The notes under the pieces: generated by a model
What the model saw: the letters and a program-made list of their open reading frames with translations, nothing else
Told to the model about the DNA's origin: nothing
Databases searched by the model: none
Origin: JBARRO01 sp049644265
GTDB taxonomy: Bacteria; Bacteroidota; Ignavibacteria; UBA10030
Length of the DNA stretch: 16,322 nucleotides
Direction of reading: 5' to 3'
Assembly: GCA_049644265.1 (NCBI GenBank)
Contig: JBARRO010000237.1
Location: forward strand, 1 to 16,322
Position numbers and translations under genes: made by a program
Shown: in pieces, positions 8,200 through 14,863 of the stretch
Layout: each line of letters opens with the position of its first letter
How positions within the stretch are numbered: the first letter of the stretch is position 1

Positions 8200-9009
8200 A
8201 TGGCTACCATCCTCGAACGGTTCATCAGAGCAACGAACGCCTCGACCGGCAATCCGGACCAGCAGGAGATGTCCTTCCTCGAGCACCTGGAGGAGCTTCG
8301 CTGGCAGATCGTCAAGGCGCTCGTCGGGTTCCTCATCGCGACCGGCCTCTGCGTTGCATTTGCGGACTTCATCGTGCAGGACGTCATGATCAAACCGTTG
8401 AAGGCCGTCGGCATGAAGGTGCAGGTGCTTTCGCCCTACGGTATTGTGATGCTCTACATGGAGGTGGTCCTCATCGGCGGGCTGATCATCAGCATGCCGA
8501 ACACGCTTTTCTGGCTCTGGAAATTTGTGGCCCCGGGGTTGCTTCCGAAGGAACGCCGGTACGTTTCGAAGATCGTGGCTTTCACCTCACTCTGTTTCTT
8601 TTCCGGTGTCGCGTTCGGATACTTCGTTCTGCTTCCGGCTGCCTTGAGTTTCTTCGCCAATTTCGGCACGGCGAATATCGACTTGAACGTGAGCGTCGAC
8701 CACTACGTCAGCTTCATGCTGACCCTCATTCTCGGCTCCGGGCTGGTGTTCGAACTTCCGATGATCACGTATTTCCTGACAAAGATGGGTTTCCTGACGC
8801 CGGCATTCATGCGTCATTACCGCCGCCACGCCATTGTCGTCATCCTCATTATCGCCGCCGTCGTCACGCCAACGCCCGATATGGTCACACAGGTCCTGAT
8901 GGCCGCACCGATGTTCGTCCTGTACGAAATCAGTATCCTGGTATGCAAATTCTCCATGAAACGCGAACCCACCATTGTCGAGGAGCAGCCCGTTGAATCT
9001 GCTCAGTAG
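8200..9009 (+). CDS. tatC: Twin-arginine translocase subunit TatC
   Basis: TatC is the membrane receptor that binds the twin-arginine signal of folded cargo and nucleates TatA assembly. The 269-residue protein has six predicted membrane helices (about 38-57, 82-104, 121-145, 168-192, 208-224, 232-250). The cytoplasmic N-terminal signature SFLEHLEELRWQIVKAL (25-41), the TM4 acidic site GLVFELP (181-187) and the VTPTPDMVTQ...PMFVLYE block (222-243) are typical. No tatA or tatB gene lies in the window. The N-terminal 24 residues are a somewhat long extension. No strong ribosome site precedes ATG 8200. The last 17 nt overlap the prenyl synthase start. Confidence 0.95.
   Translation: MATILERFIRATNASTGNPDQQEMSFLEHLEELRWQIVKALVGFLIATGLCVAFADFIVQDVMIKPLKAVGMKVQVLSPYGIVMLYMEVVLIGGLIISMPNTLFWLWKFVAPGLLPKERRYVSKIVAFTSLCFFSGVAFGYFVLLPAALSFFANFGTANIDLNVSVDHYVSFMLTLILGSGLVFELPMITYFLTKMGFLTPAFMRHYRRHAIVVILIIAAVVTPTPDMVTQVLMAAPMFVLYEISILVCKFSMKREPTIVEEQPVESAQ
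8980..8985 (+). promoter_or_regulatory. Shine-Dalgarno GAGGAG fixing the TTG start of the prenyl synthase
   Basis: GAGGAG lies inside the end of tatC, seven nt before TTG 8993. The other in-frame TTG (8975) lies upstream of it and has no comparable site, so 8993 is the better start. Confidence 0.65.
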
Positions 9010-9991
9010 CAAAACAGTGTCGAGCCTGGACGACATCAAAGAACCAGTCCGGGAGGAACTGAAGGCGTTCGAACAGTTCTTCCGGGAAGCGATGCGGTCC
9101 AGAGTGGGGCTGATCGACATCATCGCGCGGTACATCATCCGGCAGAAAGGAAAACGGGTGCGCCCGCTCCTCGTGCTCCTCAGCGCAAAAGTGTGCGGGG
9201 AAATCAACGAGAGCACGTACCGCGGCGCAACGCTGGTGGAGATTCTGCATACCGCCACGTTGGTCCACGACGACGTCGTGGACGATGCCGACACCCGGCG
9301 AGGCTTTGCATCAATCAATGCCGTCTGGAAGAACAAAGTGGCCGTCCTCATGGGCGATTATCTCCTTTCCCGCGGGCTCCTCCTCGCCCTGGAACACGAC
9401 GACTACTATTTCCTCAACTCGACCTCGAATGCTGTCAAACGCATGAGCGAGGGGGAACTGCTGCAAATCCAGAAAAGCCGCCAGCTCAACATGGACGAGC
9501 AGACGTATCTCCAGATTATCAGTGACAAAACAGCGTCCCTGTTCTCCACCTGCACCGACATCGGGGCAGCGAGCGCAACGGACCAGATGGAAACGCGGAG
9601 ACAACTGCGCGCGTTCGGCGAGAACGTGGGGCTTGCGTTTCAGATCAGGGACGACCTTCTGGACTATCTTGGACGCAAAAACATTCTCGGCAAACCGACG
9701 GGCATCGATATCAGGGAGAAGAAGCTCACCCTGCCGATCATCTACGCATTGAAGAACGGCGATCAGAAAGATGCACGACAGGCCCTGAAGATCGTCAGGA
9801 ACGGCGCAAAGTCGAAAGATATTCAATGGGTGATGGATTTTGTGGAAGCAGCGGGAGGGATTGACTACTCCACACGCAAAGCCGAACAGTATGCTGTGGC
9901 TGCACGGGAAAACCTCGTATCGGTTTCCGAATCGCCTGCGAAGAGCTCGTTATTGCAGTTTGTGGAGTTTGTAATGGAGAGGAGCAGTTGA
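8993..9991 (+). CDS. Long-chain trans-polyprenyl diphosphate synthase (IspB-like)
   Basis: It extends allylic diphosphates with isopentenyl diphosphate to make the side chain of menaquinone or another quinone. From TTG 8993 the product is 332 residues. The first aspartate-rich motif is in LVHDDVVDDADTRRG (D93-D97) and the second is RDDLLDYLG (D220-D224); KGKRVRP near residue 52-58 and the KKLTLPII helix are also family features. The residues just before the first motif (ATLVH) are small, like octaprenyl/heptaprenyl synthases and unlike short-chain FPP/GGPP synthases with bulky residues there, so a long product is inferred. The gene overlaps tatC by 17 nt and is the last of the plus-strand operon. 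Exact chain length cannot be read. Confidence 0.92.
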   Translation: MNLLSSKTVSSLDDIKEPVREELKAFEQFFREAMRSRVGLIDIIARYIIRQKGKRVRPLLVLLSAKVCGEINESTYRGATLVEILHTATLVHDDVVDDADTRRGFASINAVWKNKVAVLMGDYLLSRGLLLALEHDDYYFLNSTSNAVKRMSEGELLQIQKSRQLNMDEQTYLQIISDKTASLFSTCTDIGAASATDQMETRRQLRAFGENVGLAFQIRDDLLDYLGRKNILGKPTGIDIREKKLTLPIIYALKNGDQKDARQALKIVRNGAKSKDIQWVMDFVEAAGGIDYSTRKAEQYAVAARENLVSVSESPAKSSLLQFVEFVMERSS

Positions 9992-9995
9992 AGAG

Positions 9996-10028
9996 CAGAA
10001 TTCAGGAGTCAGAATTCAGGAGTCAGAA
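9996..10028. repeat. 14-bp tandem repeat, about 2.4 copies
   Basis: CAGAATTCAGGAGT occurs at 9996-10009 and 10010-10023, followed by the partial copy CAGAA at 10024-10028. It begins five nt after the prenyl synthase stop. A purine-rich stretch (about 10024-10075) follows. No terminator is visible for the plus operon. Confidence 0.85.
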
Positions 10029-10137
10029 GGAAAAAAAGAGACAGGAGAAAAACGAAGGAAGGACAAAAACAAACCATTCCACATCTGACCGCAGCACCTT
10101 TCTTCAACGGAAGTCTTCTTTACTAGCACCCACCAAT

Positions 10138-10233
10138 CTGCGAAATCTGCAATCTGTGTTAAATCTGCGTAATCAGTGAAATCACTTGCGAAATCTGTCA
10201 TCTGCGCTAAATCTGCGTGATCAGCGCAATCAA
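10138..10233. repeat. 48-bp imperfect tandem repeat, two copies (AATCTGCG family)
   Basis: Copy one is 10138-10185 and copy two 10186-10233, about 80% identical by eye. Both are themselves built from shorter units of the form AAATCTGCGTAATCAG. The second copy ends at the stop codon of the UspA gene (10230-10232), so the repeat reaches into a gene end. The short units also occur just upstream (10135-10140). Confidence 0.75.
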
Positions 10234-10760
10234 ATGACGAAGTCCCTCTCCCCCGTCCTGACCACCAGCACCGGGCACGGGGCCTTCCTCACGACCTTCT
10301 CTGCCGTGCTTCCAAACAGCAAGTGCTCCATTCCCGTGTGGCCGTGTGTCGCGATAATGATCAGATCCACATCTTCTTCCGCCGCATACTGATTGATCTC
10401 GTAAAACGGTTTTCCCGTCCTCACGGTTTTCCTGGCGTTCAGCCTTTTTCCGATCTCTTTTTCCATGAGATGATCGAGTTCCTCCGACCCGCGGTTCCGC
10501 AGTTCTTCCTCGACATTGGGAAATCCGATCTGCCCGAAGCTGAAGTCGGCAGGATACACCGTCGGCTCCACCACATAAATGAGGTCGATGGAAGCCTTGA
10601 ATTGCTCTGCGAAGGGGATGGCGTACTTGAGGGCGTTCTTGGAATGTTCTGAAAAATCGATCGGAACAAGAATGCGTCGCAGTGTGATCGCAGAACGGCG
10701 TGAGGGTTTTCGCGCGCTACGTGCGGACTTTTTCTTCGGCGTTTTTCTCTGCGTTGCCAT
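10230..10760 (-). CDS. Universal stress protein (UspA domain) with a basic N-terminal tail
   Basis: A single USP domain spans about residues 28-168 of 176: ITLRRILVPIDFSEHS (25-40, D35 in the nucleotide-site position), a long helix-rich middle, and IIIATHGHTGMEHLLFGS then APCPVLVVR (160-168). The ATP-loop pattern G-x2-G-x9-G-S has Ala in place of the first Gly, common in the family. The first 28 residues are unusually rich in Lys/Arg/Ser (KTPKKKSARSARKPSRRS), suggesting nucleic-acid or membrane contact, which is inference. The start is ATG 10760, with AAAGGA six nt upstream; the frame is open to 10862 but that part runs inside the neighbouring gene. It overlaps the cyclic-nucleotide-binding gene by 44 nt. 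Confidence 0.85.
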   Translation of the reverse strand: MATQRKTPKKKSARSARKPSRRSAITLRRILVPIDFSEHSKNALKYAIPFAEQFKASIDLIYVVEPTVYPADFSFGQIGFPNVEEELRNRGSEELDHLMEKEIGKRLNARKTVRTGKPFYEINQYAAEEDVDLIIIATHGHTGMEHLLFGSTAEKVVRKAPCPVLVVRTGERDFVI

Positions 10761-11319
10761 GAGAATTCCTTTCGGCTTGTTCTTGGACTCGCTCCATCTG
10801 ACTCTTGACCTTGGAAAGCTCTTTGTCCGTGTTCCTGAGCCGCTGTGCAACGATTTCGGCAAGTTTCAGCACAATTTTGATTCCAAGGGTTGTCTTCTTT
10901 TCGATCAGGTCAAACAGGTCGGGACGGAAAAAACCGATGAGCAGGCAATCTGTTTTGCAGACGGCGTTGGCGGACCGCGGGGATTCGTCGAGGAGCGCCA
11001 TTTCACCGAAGAAATCGCCCTCCGTCAGGACCGCCACCTCCCGCTCATTGCTGTCTTTATCCGAGATGGTGATCGCGACATTCCCCTCCTGCACGATATA
11101 CATTCCCAATCCCGGATCACCCTGGTAGAACACCGGTTCCCCAAGACGATAGGAGCGTTTGTGAACGATCGCCGCAACTTCCTTCAGTTCCCGCGGCGTC
11201 AGGTTGGCAAACGCCGGCACTTTGCTGAGCAGGTCCTCGGTTGACCCCTGGTGAACAACCCGCTCAGAAAATATGTTTTTCCAGATCGCGCTTTCAGCGA
11301 CTTTCTTAGGAACTGCCAT
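10717..11319 (-). CDS. Stand-alone cyclic-nucleotide-binding (cNBD) protein
   Basis: A 200-residue protein has a cNBD at about 30-150 with LGEPVFYQGDPG (59-70), MYIVQEGNVAI (73-83) and the phosphate-binding cassette FGEMALLDESPRSA (104-117), including the E and R that hold the cyclic phosphate. There is no helix-turn-helix, so it is not a Crp/Fnr-type transcription factor by sequence. The rest (150-200) is a charged, probably coiled helix (LAEIVAQRLRNTDKEL...EEKVRT). It may be a sensor that acts on a partner, and the USP gene overlapping its end is the obvious candidate. ATG 11319 has a strong GGAGG seven nt upstream. Partner and ligand are not shown by sequence. Confidence 0.85.
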   Translation of the reverse strand: MAVPKKVAESAIWKNIFSERVVHQGSTEDLLSKVPAFANLTPRELKEVAAIVHKRSYRLGEPVFYQGDPGLGMYIVQEGNVAITISDKDSNEREVAVLTEGDFFGEMALLDESPRSANAVCKTDCLLIGFFRPDLFDLIEKKTTLGIKIVLKLAEIVAQRLRNTDKELSKVKSQMERVQEQAERNSHGNAEKNAEEKVRT

Positions 11320-11352
11320 GCTTTGACCTCCCCTGGAAGATCCACATTGATG

Positions 11353-12273
11353 CTATGAAATGAAATTCAACCAATGGTATTTGTCTTTTGCATTTTTCAC
11401 AACATCAAAAAACGCCGTCTGAACGTCTTTTGTAACCGGTCCCGGTTTACCCTCTCCCACCGGGATTCTGTCGATCGATCGAATGGGAGTGATCTCGGCG
11501 GCCGTGCCTGTAAAGAACACTTCCTCCACCGTGAAGAGCATCTCGCGCGGGATGTTCATCTCGACGACCGGGTAGCCCAGGTCGCGAGCCAGTGCAATGA
11601 CCGTTGACCGTGTGACGCCGGGCAGGAGCGCCGCAGAAATCGGCGGCGTAAAGAGTGTCTTTTCCCTCACCAGGAAAATATTCTCGCCGCTTCCTTCGCT
11701 TACCATCCCAAACGTATCGAGAGCAATTCCTTCAACGTATCCCGCCGCCATCGCCTCAAGTTTAATGAGCTGGGAATTCAGGTAGTTTCCGCCCGACTTC
11801 GCGATGGTCGGAAGCGTGTTCGGCGCGGGTCGCTGCCACGAAGACACGGCAACATCAATACCCTGGTCCAGCGCCCCGCTTCCAAGATACGCTCCCCATT
11901 CCCAAACCGCAATAGTCACATCGATCGGGCAGCCGGCAGGATTCACGCCCACGTCGCCGTAACCGCGATATACAATGGGGCGTATGTAGCAGGCCTGCAG
12001 TTTGTTTGCTTTGATCGTTTCCTTGATTGCCTCTTCGAGTTGCTGTTTCGTATACGGGATGTCGGCACGGTAAATCTTGCAGGAGTCATACAGCCGGCGC
12101 AGATGGGCGTCCAGCCGGAAGATCGCCGAACCTTTCTTTGTGTTGTAGCACCGAATCCCTTCGAACCAGCTCGATCCGTAATGAATGACGTGGGACAGCA
12201 CGTGAATCTTTGCATCATTCCACGGAACAAGCTTTCCGTTCATCCAGATGGTCTCTACAGGTTTCACGGGCAT
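11353..12273 (-). CDS. ilvE: Branched-chain amino acid aminotransferase (class IV PLP)
   Basis: It transaminates Leu, Ile and Val with 2-oxoglutarate, both making these amino acids and yielding branched 2-oxo acids. The 306-residue protein has the fold-IV features: IHYGSSWFEGIRCYNT (30-45), R98 in YIRPIVYRGYG, the PLP lysine K159 in IAKSGGNYLNSQ, MVSEGSGENIF, and the C-terminal FFTGTAAEITPI. This fits IlvE better than D-amino-acid aminotransferase or 4-amino-4-deoxychorismate lyase (shorter, lacking GTAAEITP). It sits 36 nt after the GNAT-like gene and 33 nt before the cNBD gene on the same strand, implying one transcript. No strong ribosome site precedes ATG 12273. Confidence 0.93.
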   Translation of the reverse strand: MPVKPVETIWMNGKLVPWNDAKIHVLSHVIHYGSSWFEGIRCYNTKKGSAIFRLDAHLRRLYDSCKIYRADIPYTKQQLEEAIKETIKANKLQACYIRPIVYRGYGDVGVNPAGCPIDVTIAVWEWGAYLGSGALDQGIDVAVSSWQRPAPNTLPTIAKSGGNYLNSQLIKLEAMAAGYVEGIALDTFGMVSEGSGENIFLVREKTLFTPPISAALLPGVTRSTVIALARDLGYPVVEMNIPREMLFTVEEVFFTGTAAEITPIRSIDRIPVGEGKPGPVTKDVQTAFFDVVKNAKDKYHWLNFIS

Positions 12274-12309
12274 AGAAGTTTCTTTCTTGTTGGTCGAACG
12301 TGAGGGAAG

Positions 12310-13428
12310 TTAGAGCGGCAGTTCGTACAGCCGATAGGTCTTCACGACCTTCCCCTGCATGGCCTCGGCTGCCAGGTTCATGCGGACGTTGTCTTCCAGG
12401 ACCCATCCCGCCTCGCCATACTGGTATCCCAGCTTCTTGGCCCGGACTGCGGTCTCGTAGAACAGGACGCCCGCCGCACCCGAGTTCACGTATTCGGGAA
12501 GGACTCCCAATACAATAATGCGAACGGTGTCGATGTGTTTCTTCTTGGTGAATAAATGATACAAACCCGGCAGAAGGAAACCCTTCTTGTTGTATTTCAA
12601 CGCAATGTTGATATCCGGAAGCGAAAGAGCGAACCCGATGGTCTTTCCTTTCGACTCGGCGAAAAGTACGAGGTCGGGAACGACGATCGGTTTCAGGTCT
12701 GCTGCCATTGCTTCGATTTCCTCATCCGTCATCGGGACCGCGCCCCAGTTCTTCGCCCACGCCTTATTGTAGATTTCCTTGATCCGTTCCACTTCCTGGT
12801 CGAACCGCTTCATGTCGAGCGGGCGGAATTCCATGCTGTTCCGCTTTTTCATGATCGAGTTCGCGCGAACGAATTTCTCGGAATAGACCGTGTCCTGCGA
12901 AAGCTTATAGGCGTACAGATCCTTGACCTTCTTGAATCCATACTTCTCATGCAGCGTAACATAGTAGGCCGGATTGTAGGGCATCAGGACGGTCGGACTC
13001 AGATCGAATCCATCCACCAGGAGACCGTACTCGTCGTTCACCGAGGGATTGGCGGGGCCGCGCATCGCGGTGACGTGTTTGGATTTCAAATATTCCTTCG
13101 CCTTGTCAAAGAGGGCGTTCGCAACTGTCTGGTCGTTCACCGATTCAAAGAATCCGTAGAACCCAATGTTCTCGTGGTGTTCCTTGTTATGGTTGTGGTT
13201 GACGATCGCCGCGATGCGACCCACCATCTGGCCGTCCCGTTCGGCGATGAAAAACTCTGCATCGGAATGCTTGTAGAAAGGGTTCTTTTCCTTATCCATC
13301 AGTTTCTTGCGGTCCATCAGCAGGGGCGGAACCCATGCCGGGTTGCCCTCATAGATCTTCCAGAGAAACCGGATGAATTGGATGGTGTCAGACTTGGTTC
13401 GAACGGGTCGGACCGTGAGTTCGCTCAT
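12310..13428 (-). CDS. GNAT-like protein, candidate N-acyltransferase of a sphingolipid locus
   Basis: The 372-residue protein has two halves resembling a duplicated GNAT fold: residues 1-~175 (AEFFIAERDGQMVGRIAAIVN at 57-77, AMRGPANPSVNDEYGLLVDG at 121-140, YNPAYYVTLHEKYGFKK at 151-167) and ~200-372 (VLFAESKGKTIGFALSLPD, IIVLGVLPEYVNSGAAGVLF). Proteins of this kind are often labelled only as GNAT or hypothetical. Its neighbour upstream is spt. Bacterial ceramide synthase (bCerS, known from Caulobacter) is an acyl-CoA-dependent N-acyltransferase, so this is a candidate for that step, but the match is by context and fold, not by diagnostic residues. An amino-acid N-acetyltransferase remains possible. 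No Shine-Dalgarno is evident, and a terminator-like hairpin lies 23-58 nt upstream. Confidence 0.7.
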   Translation of the reverse strand: MSELTVRPVRTKSDTIQFIRFLWKIYEGNPAWVPPLLMDRKKLMDKEKNPFYKHSDAEFFIAERDGQMVGRIAAIVNHNHNKEHHENIGFYGFFESVNDQTVANALFDKAKEYLKSKHVTAMRGPANPSVNDEYGLLVDGFDLSPTVLMPYNPAYYVTLHEKYGFKKVKDLYAYKLSQDTVYSEKFVRANSIMKKRNSMEFRPLDMKRFDQEVERIKEIYNKAWAKNWGAVPMTDEEIEAMAADLKPIVVPDLVLFAESKGKTIGFALSLPDINIALKYNKKGFLLPGLYHLFTKKKHIDTVRIIVLGVLPEYVNSGAAGVLFYETAVRAKKLGYQYGEAGWVLEDNVRMNLAAEAMQGKVVKTYRLYELPL

Positions 13429-13450
13429 CGGGGAAGTTGAATGATAATGG

Positions 13451-13486
13451 AAACAAAAACGCCGCGGCCGCTTACCACCGCGGTTT
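13451..13486 (-). terminator. Terminator-like CCGCGG hairpin between spt and the GNAT-like gene
   Basis: Read on minus, CCGCGG (13483-13478), a 10-nt loop and CCGCGG (13467-13462) are followed by CG and a T-run (13459-13455). The flanking AAA/TTT can extend the stem around a 2-nt bulge. It lies 22 nt before the ATG at 13428, leaving no room for an independent promoter, so partial readthrough or attenuation is implied. Confidence 0.5.
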
Positions 13487-13526
13487 GAGAGTTCCTGGAG
13501 AAGTGGTACATCGTGGGCAACGATCG

Positions 13527-14741
13527 TTAATGGATAACGCCGAGGCTTTTGCCGACGTGGGAGAAGATCTCAAGGATCTTGTCGAGATGTTCGTCCTCGT
13601 GGGTTGCCATGTAACTCGTCCGGAGCATCTCCATGCCAGGAGGGACGCCGGGACGGATGAACGCGTTGACAAAGACCCCTGATTCAAAAAGCTGTTTCCA
13701 CATGATCAGAACTTTTTCGGTGTCCCCAATGATGACGGGGACGACGGCCGAGTCGTGGTCGGAGACATGGTAGCCCATGCTTTTGAAGCCAGCCCGCATT
13801 TTCCGGGCATTCCGCATGAGTTTATCAATGCGCTGAGGTTCCTTCTCCAGAATATCCAGCGCTGCGATCGCCGCGGCCACCGAAGCCGGCGTCGGACTTG
13901 CGCTGAAGATCAGAGCCGCCGCGTGGTGTTTGAGATAATTGATGACAGTCCGGTCGCCGACAACAAATCCTCCAAGAGAAGCGAACGTCTTGCTGAATGT
14001 CCCCATCGTGAGGTGCGTTTCCTTTTCCAGGCCGTAATGGCTTGCGGTCCCTCTTCCCCCTTTTCCAATCACGCCCACGGCATGCGCATCGTCCACCAGG
14101 ATCTTCGCGTTATATTTGCGCGCTACCTTGACCATGTTCGGCAGGTCGACAATTTCGCCAGAAGTGCTGAACACGCCGTCGGAAACAATCAGCTTTGGGG
14201 ATTCAAGTGGCAACCGGGAGATCACCGTTTCCAGGTGCTTCATGTCGTTATGCTTGTACCGCACCACGCCCTGCCGATCGTCTCCCACATAGGAAGCCGC
14301 GCCCGCAGCCATGAGATTCCCCGCGACAATGCAGGCATGGTTATCCTTGTCGGAAACCACGAATTCTCCGCGCTGGACCAGTGTGGGGATGATTCCCTGC
14401 GCAGTCTGGTAGCCGGTGCTGAAGAGCAGGCAATCCTCCTTGCCGAAGAATTTTGACAGACGGGATTCGAGTTCAACGTGGAGGTCGAGGGTGCCGGTGA
14501 GGTACCGGGAGCCGGAGCACCCGGTCCCGTACTTTTGAATTGCCTTGAGGGCAGCTTCTTTGACTTTGGGGTGTGCCGTGAGGCCGAGATAGTTGTTGGA
14601 GCCGGCCATGATGACTTTTCGACCCTCGATGGTGACGACCGGTCCTTCATTCTCCTCGATGGCGTGGAAGTACGGATAGTACCCCATCGCCTTGGTTTCA
14701 TCCGCGCGGGTGAAACTGCGACATTTATCAAACAGGTCCAA
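13527..14741 (-). CDS. spt: Serine palmitoyltransferase (alpha-oxoamine synthase family)
   Basis: It condenses L-serine with an acyl-CoA to give 3-ketosphinganine, the committed step of sphingolipid synthesis. The 404-residue protein has YPYFHAIEE (22-30), KYGTGCSGSRYLTGTLDLHVE (70-90), DNHACI with PLP-stacking H135, YKHNDM (162-167), VDDAHAVG (216-223; D217, H220) and the Schiff-base segment MGTFSKTFASLGGF with K251. TFSK-x-x-AS-x-GG matches SPT rather than 2-amino-3-ketobutyrate ligase (usually TLGKA) or 8-amino-7-oxononanoate synthase. TTG 14741 is chosen: GAGGAG (14748-14753) is six nt upstream and the N-terminus then matches Bacteroides SPT length. It is divergent from the reductase gene. 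Confidence 0.92.
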   Translation of the reverse strand: MDLFDKCRSFTRADETKAMGYYPYFHAIEENEGPVVTIEGRKVIMAGSNNYLGLTAHPKVKEAALKAIQKYGTGCSGSRYLTGTLDLHVELESRLSKFFGKEDCLLFSTGYQTAQGIIPTLVQRGEFVVSDKDNHACIVAGNLMAAGAASYVGDDRQGVVRYKHNDMKHLETVISRLPLESPKLIVSDGVFSTSGEIVDLPNMVKVARKYNAKILVDDAHAVGVIGKGGRGTASHYGLEKETHLTMGTFSKTFASLGGFVVGDRTVINYLKHHAAALIFSASPTPASVAAAIAALDILEKEPQRIDKLMRNARKMRAGFKSMGYHVSDHDSAVVPVIIGDTEKVLIMWKQLFESGVFVNAFIRPGVPPGMEMLRTSYMATHEDEHLDKILEIFSHVGKSLGVIH

Positions 14742-14747
14742 GAGGGA

Positions 14748-14753
14748 CTCCTC
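14748..14753 (-). promoter_or_regulatory. Shine-Dalgarno GAGGAG fixing the TTG start of spt
   Basis: Minus-strand GAGGAG sits six nt before TTG 14741. The longer in-frame reading to ATG 14849 would start upstream of the predicted promoter and could not be fully transcribed from it. Confidence 0.7.
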
Positions 14754-14792
14754 GGGATGACGACGTGGGCTCGCAGCACGATAGCGCTCTTT

Positions 14793-14821
14793 TTGCTTGT
14801 AAAAACTTTTTTGAATATACT
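14793..14821 (+). promoter_or_regulatory. Candidate promoter for the epimerase-crcB unit
   Basis: TTGCTT (14793-14798) and TATACT (14816-14821) are separated by 17 nt. A start near 14828 gives a leader of about 36 nt before ATG 14864. The -10 overlaps that of the opposing spt promoter. Confidence 0.55.
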
Positions 14822-14842
14822 TCAATAAGCAAAGAAAGTCAA
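14814..14842 (-). promoter_or_regulatory. Candidate promoter for spt
   Basis: On minus, TTGACT (14842-14837), a 17-nt spacer and TATATT (14819-14814) give a near-consensus sigma70-type promoter. A start near 14807 leaves about 65 nt of leader before TTG 14741. Its -10 overlaps that of the divergent promoter by six bases. Confidence 0.6.
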
Positions 14843-14863
14843 TGAACAACTCCCGTCCCCTGG

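Noticed and set aside
6708..8414. 568-residue open frame on the minus strand across rpiB, glyA and tatC
   Set aside because: It is antisense to glyA with all its motifs, has no recognisable domain, and is a by-product of codon usage.
9996..10233. CRISPR array
   Set aside because: Repeats are adjacent with no unique spacers and no cas genes are present.
12556..13440. 294-residue plus-strand open frame opposite the GNAT-like gene
   Set aside because: It is antisense to a gene with coherent protein segments, with no domain or ribosome site.
13755..14456. 233-residue plus-strand open frame opposite spt
   Set aside because: It is antisense to the well-supported serine palmitoyltransferase.
13527..14741. 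2-amino-3-ketobutyrate CoA ligase or 8-amino-7-oxononanoate synthase
   Set aside because: The lysine segment TFSKTFASLGG, the YPYF N-terminus and YKHND match SPT; no tdh or bio genes are nearby.
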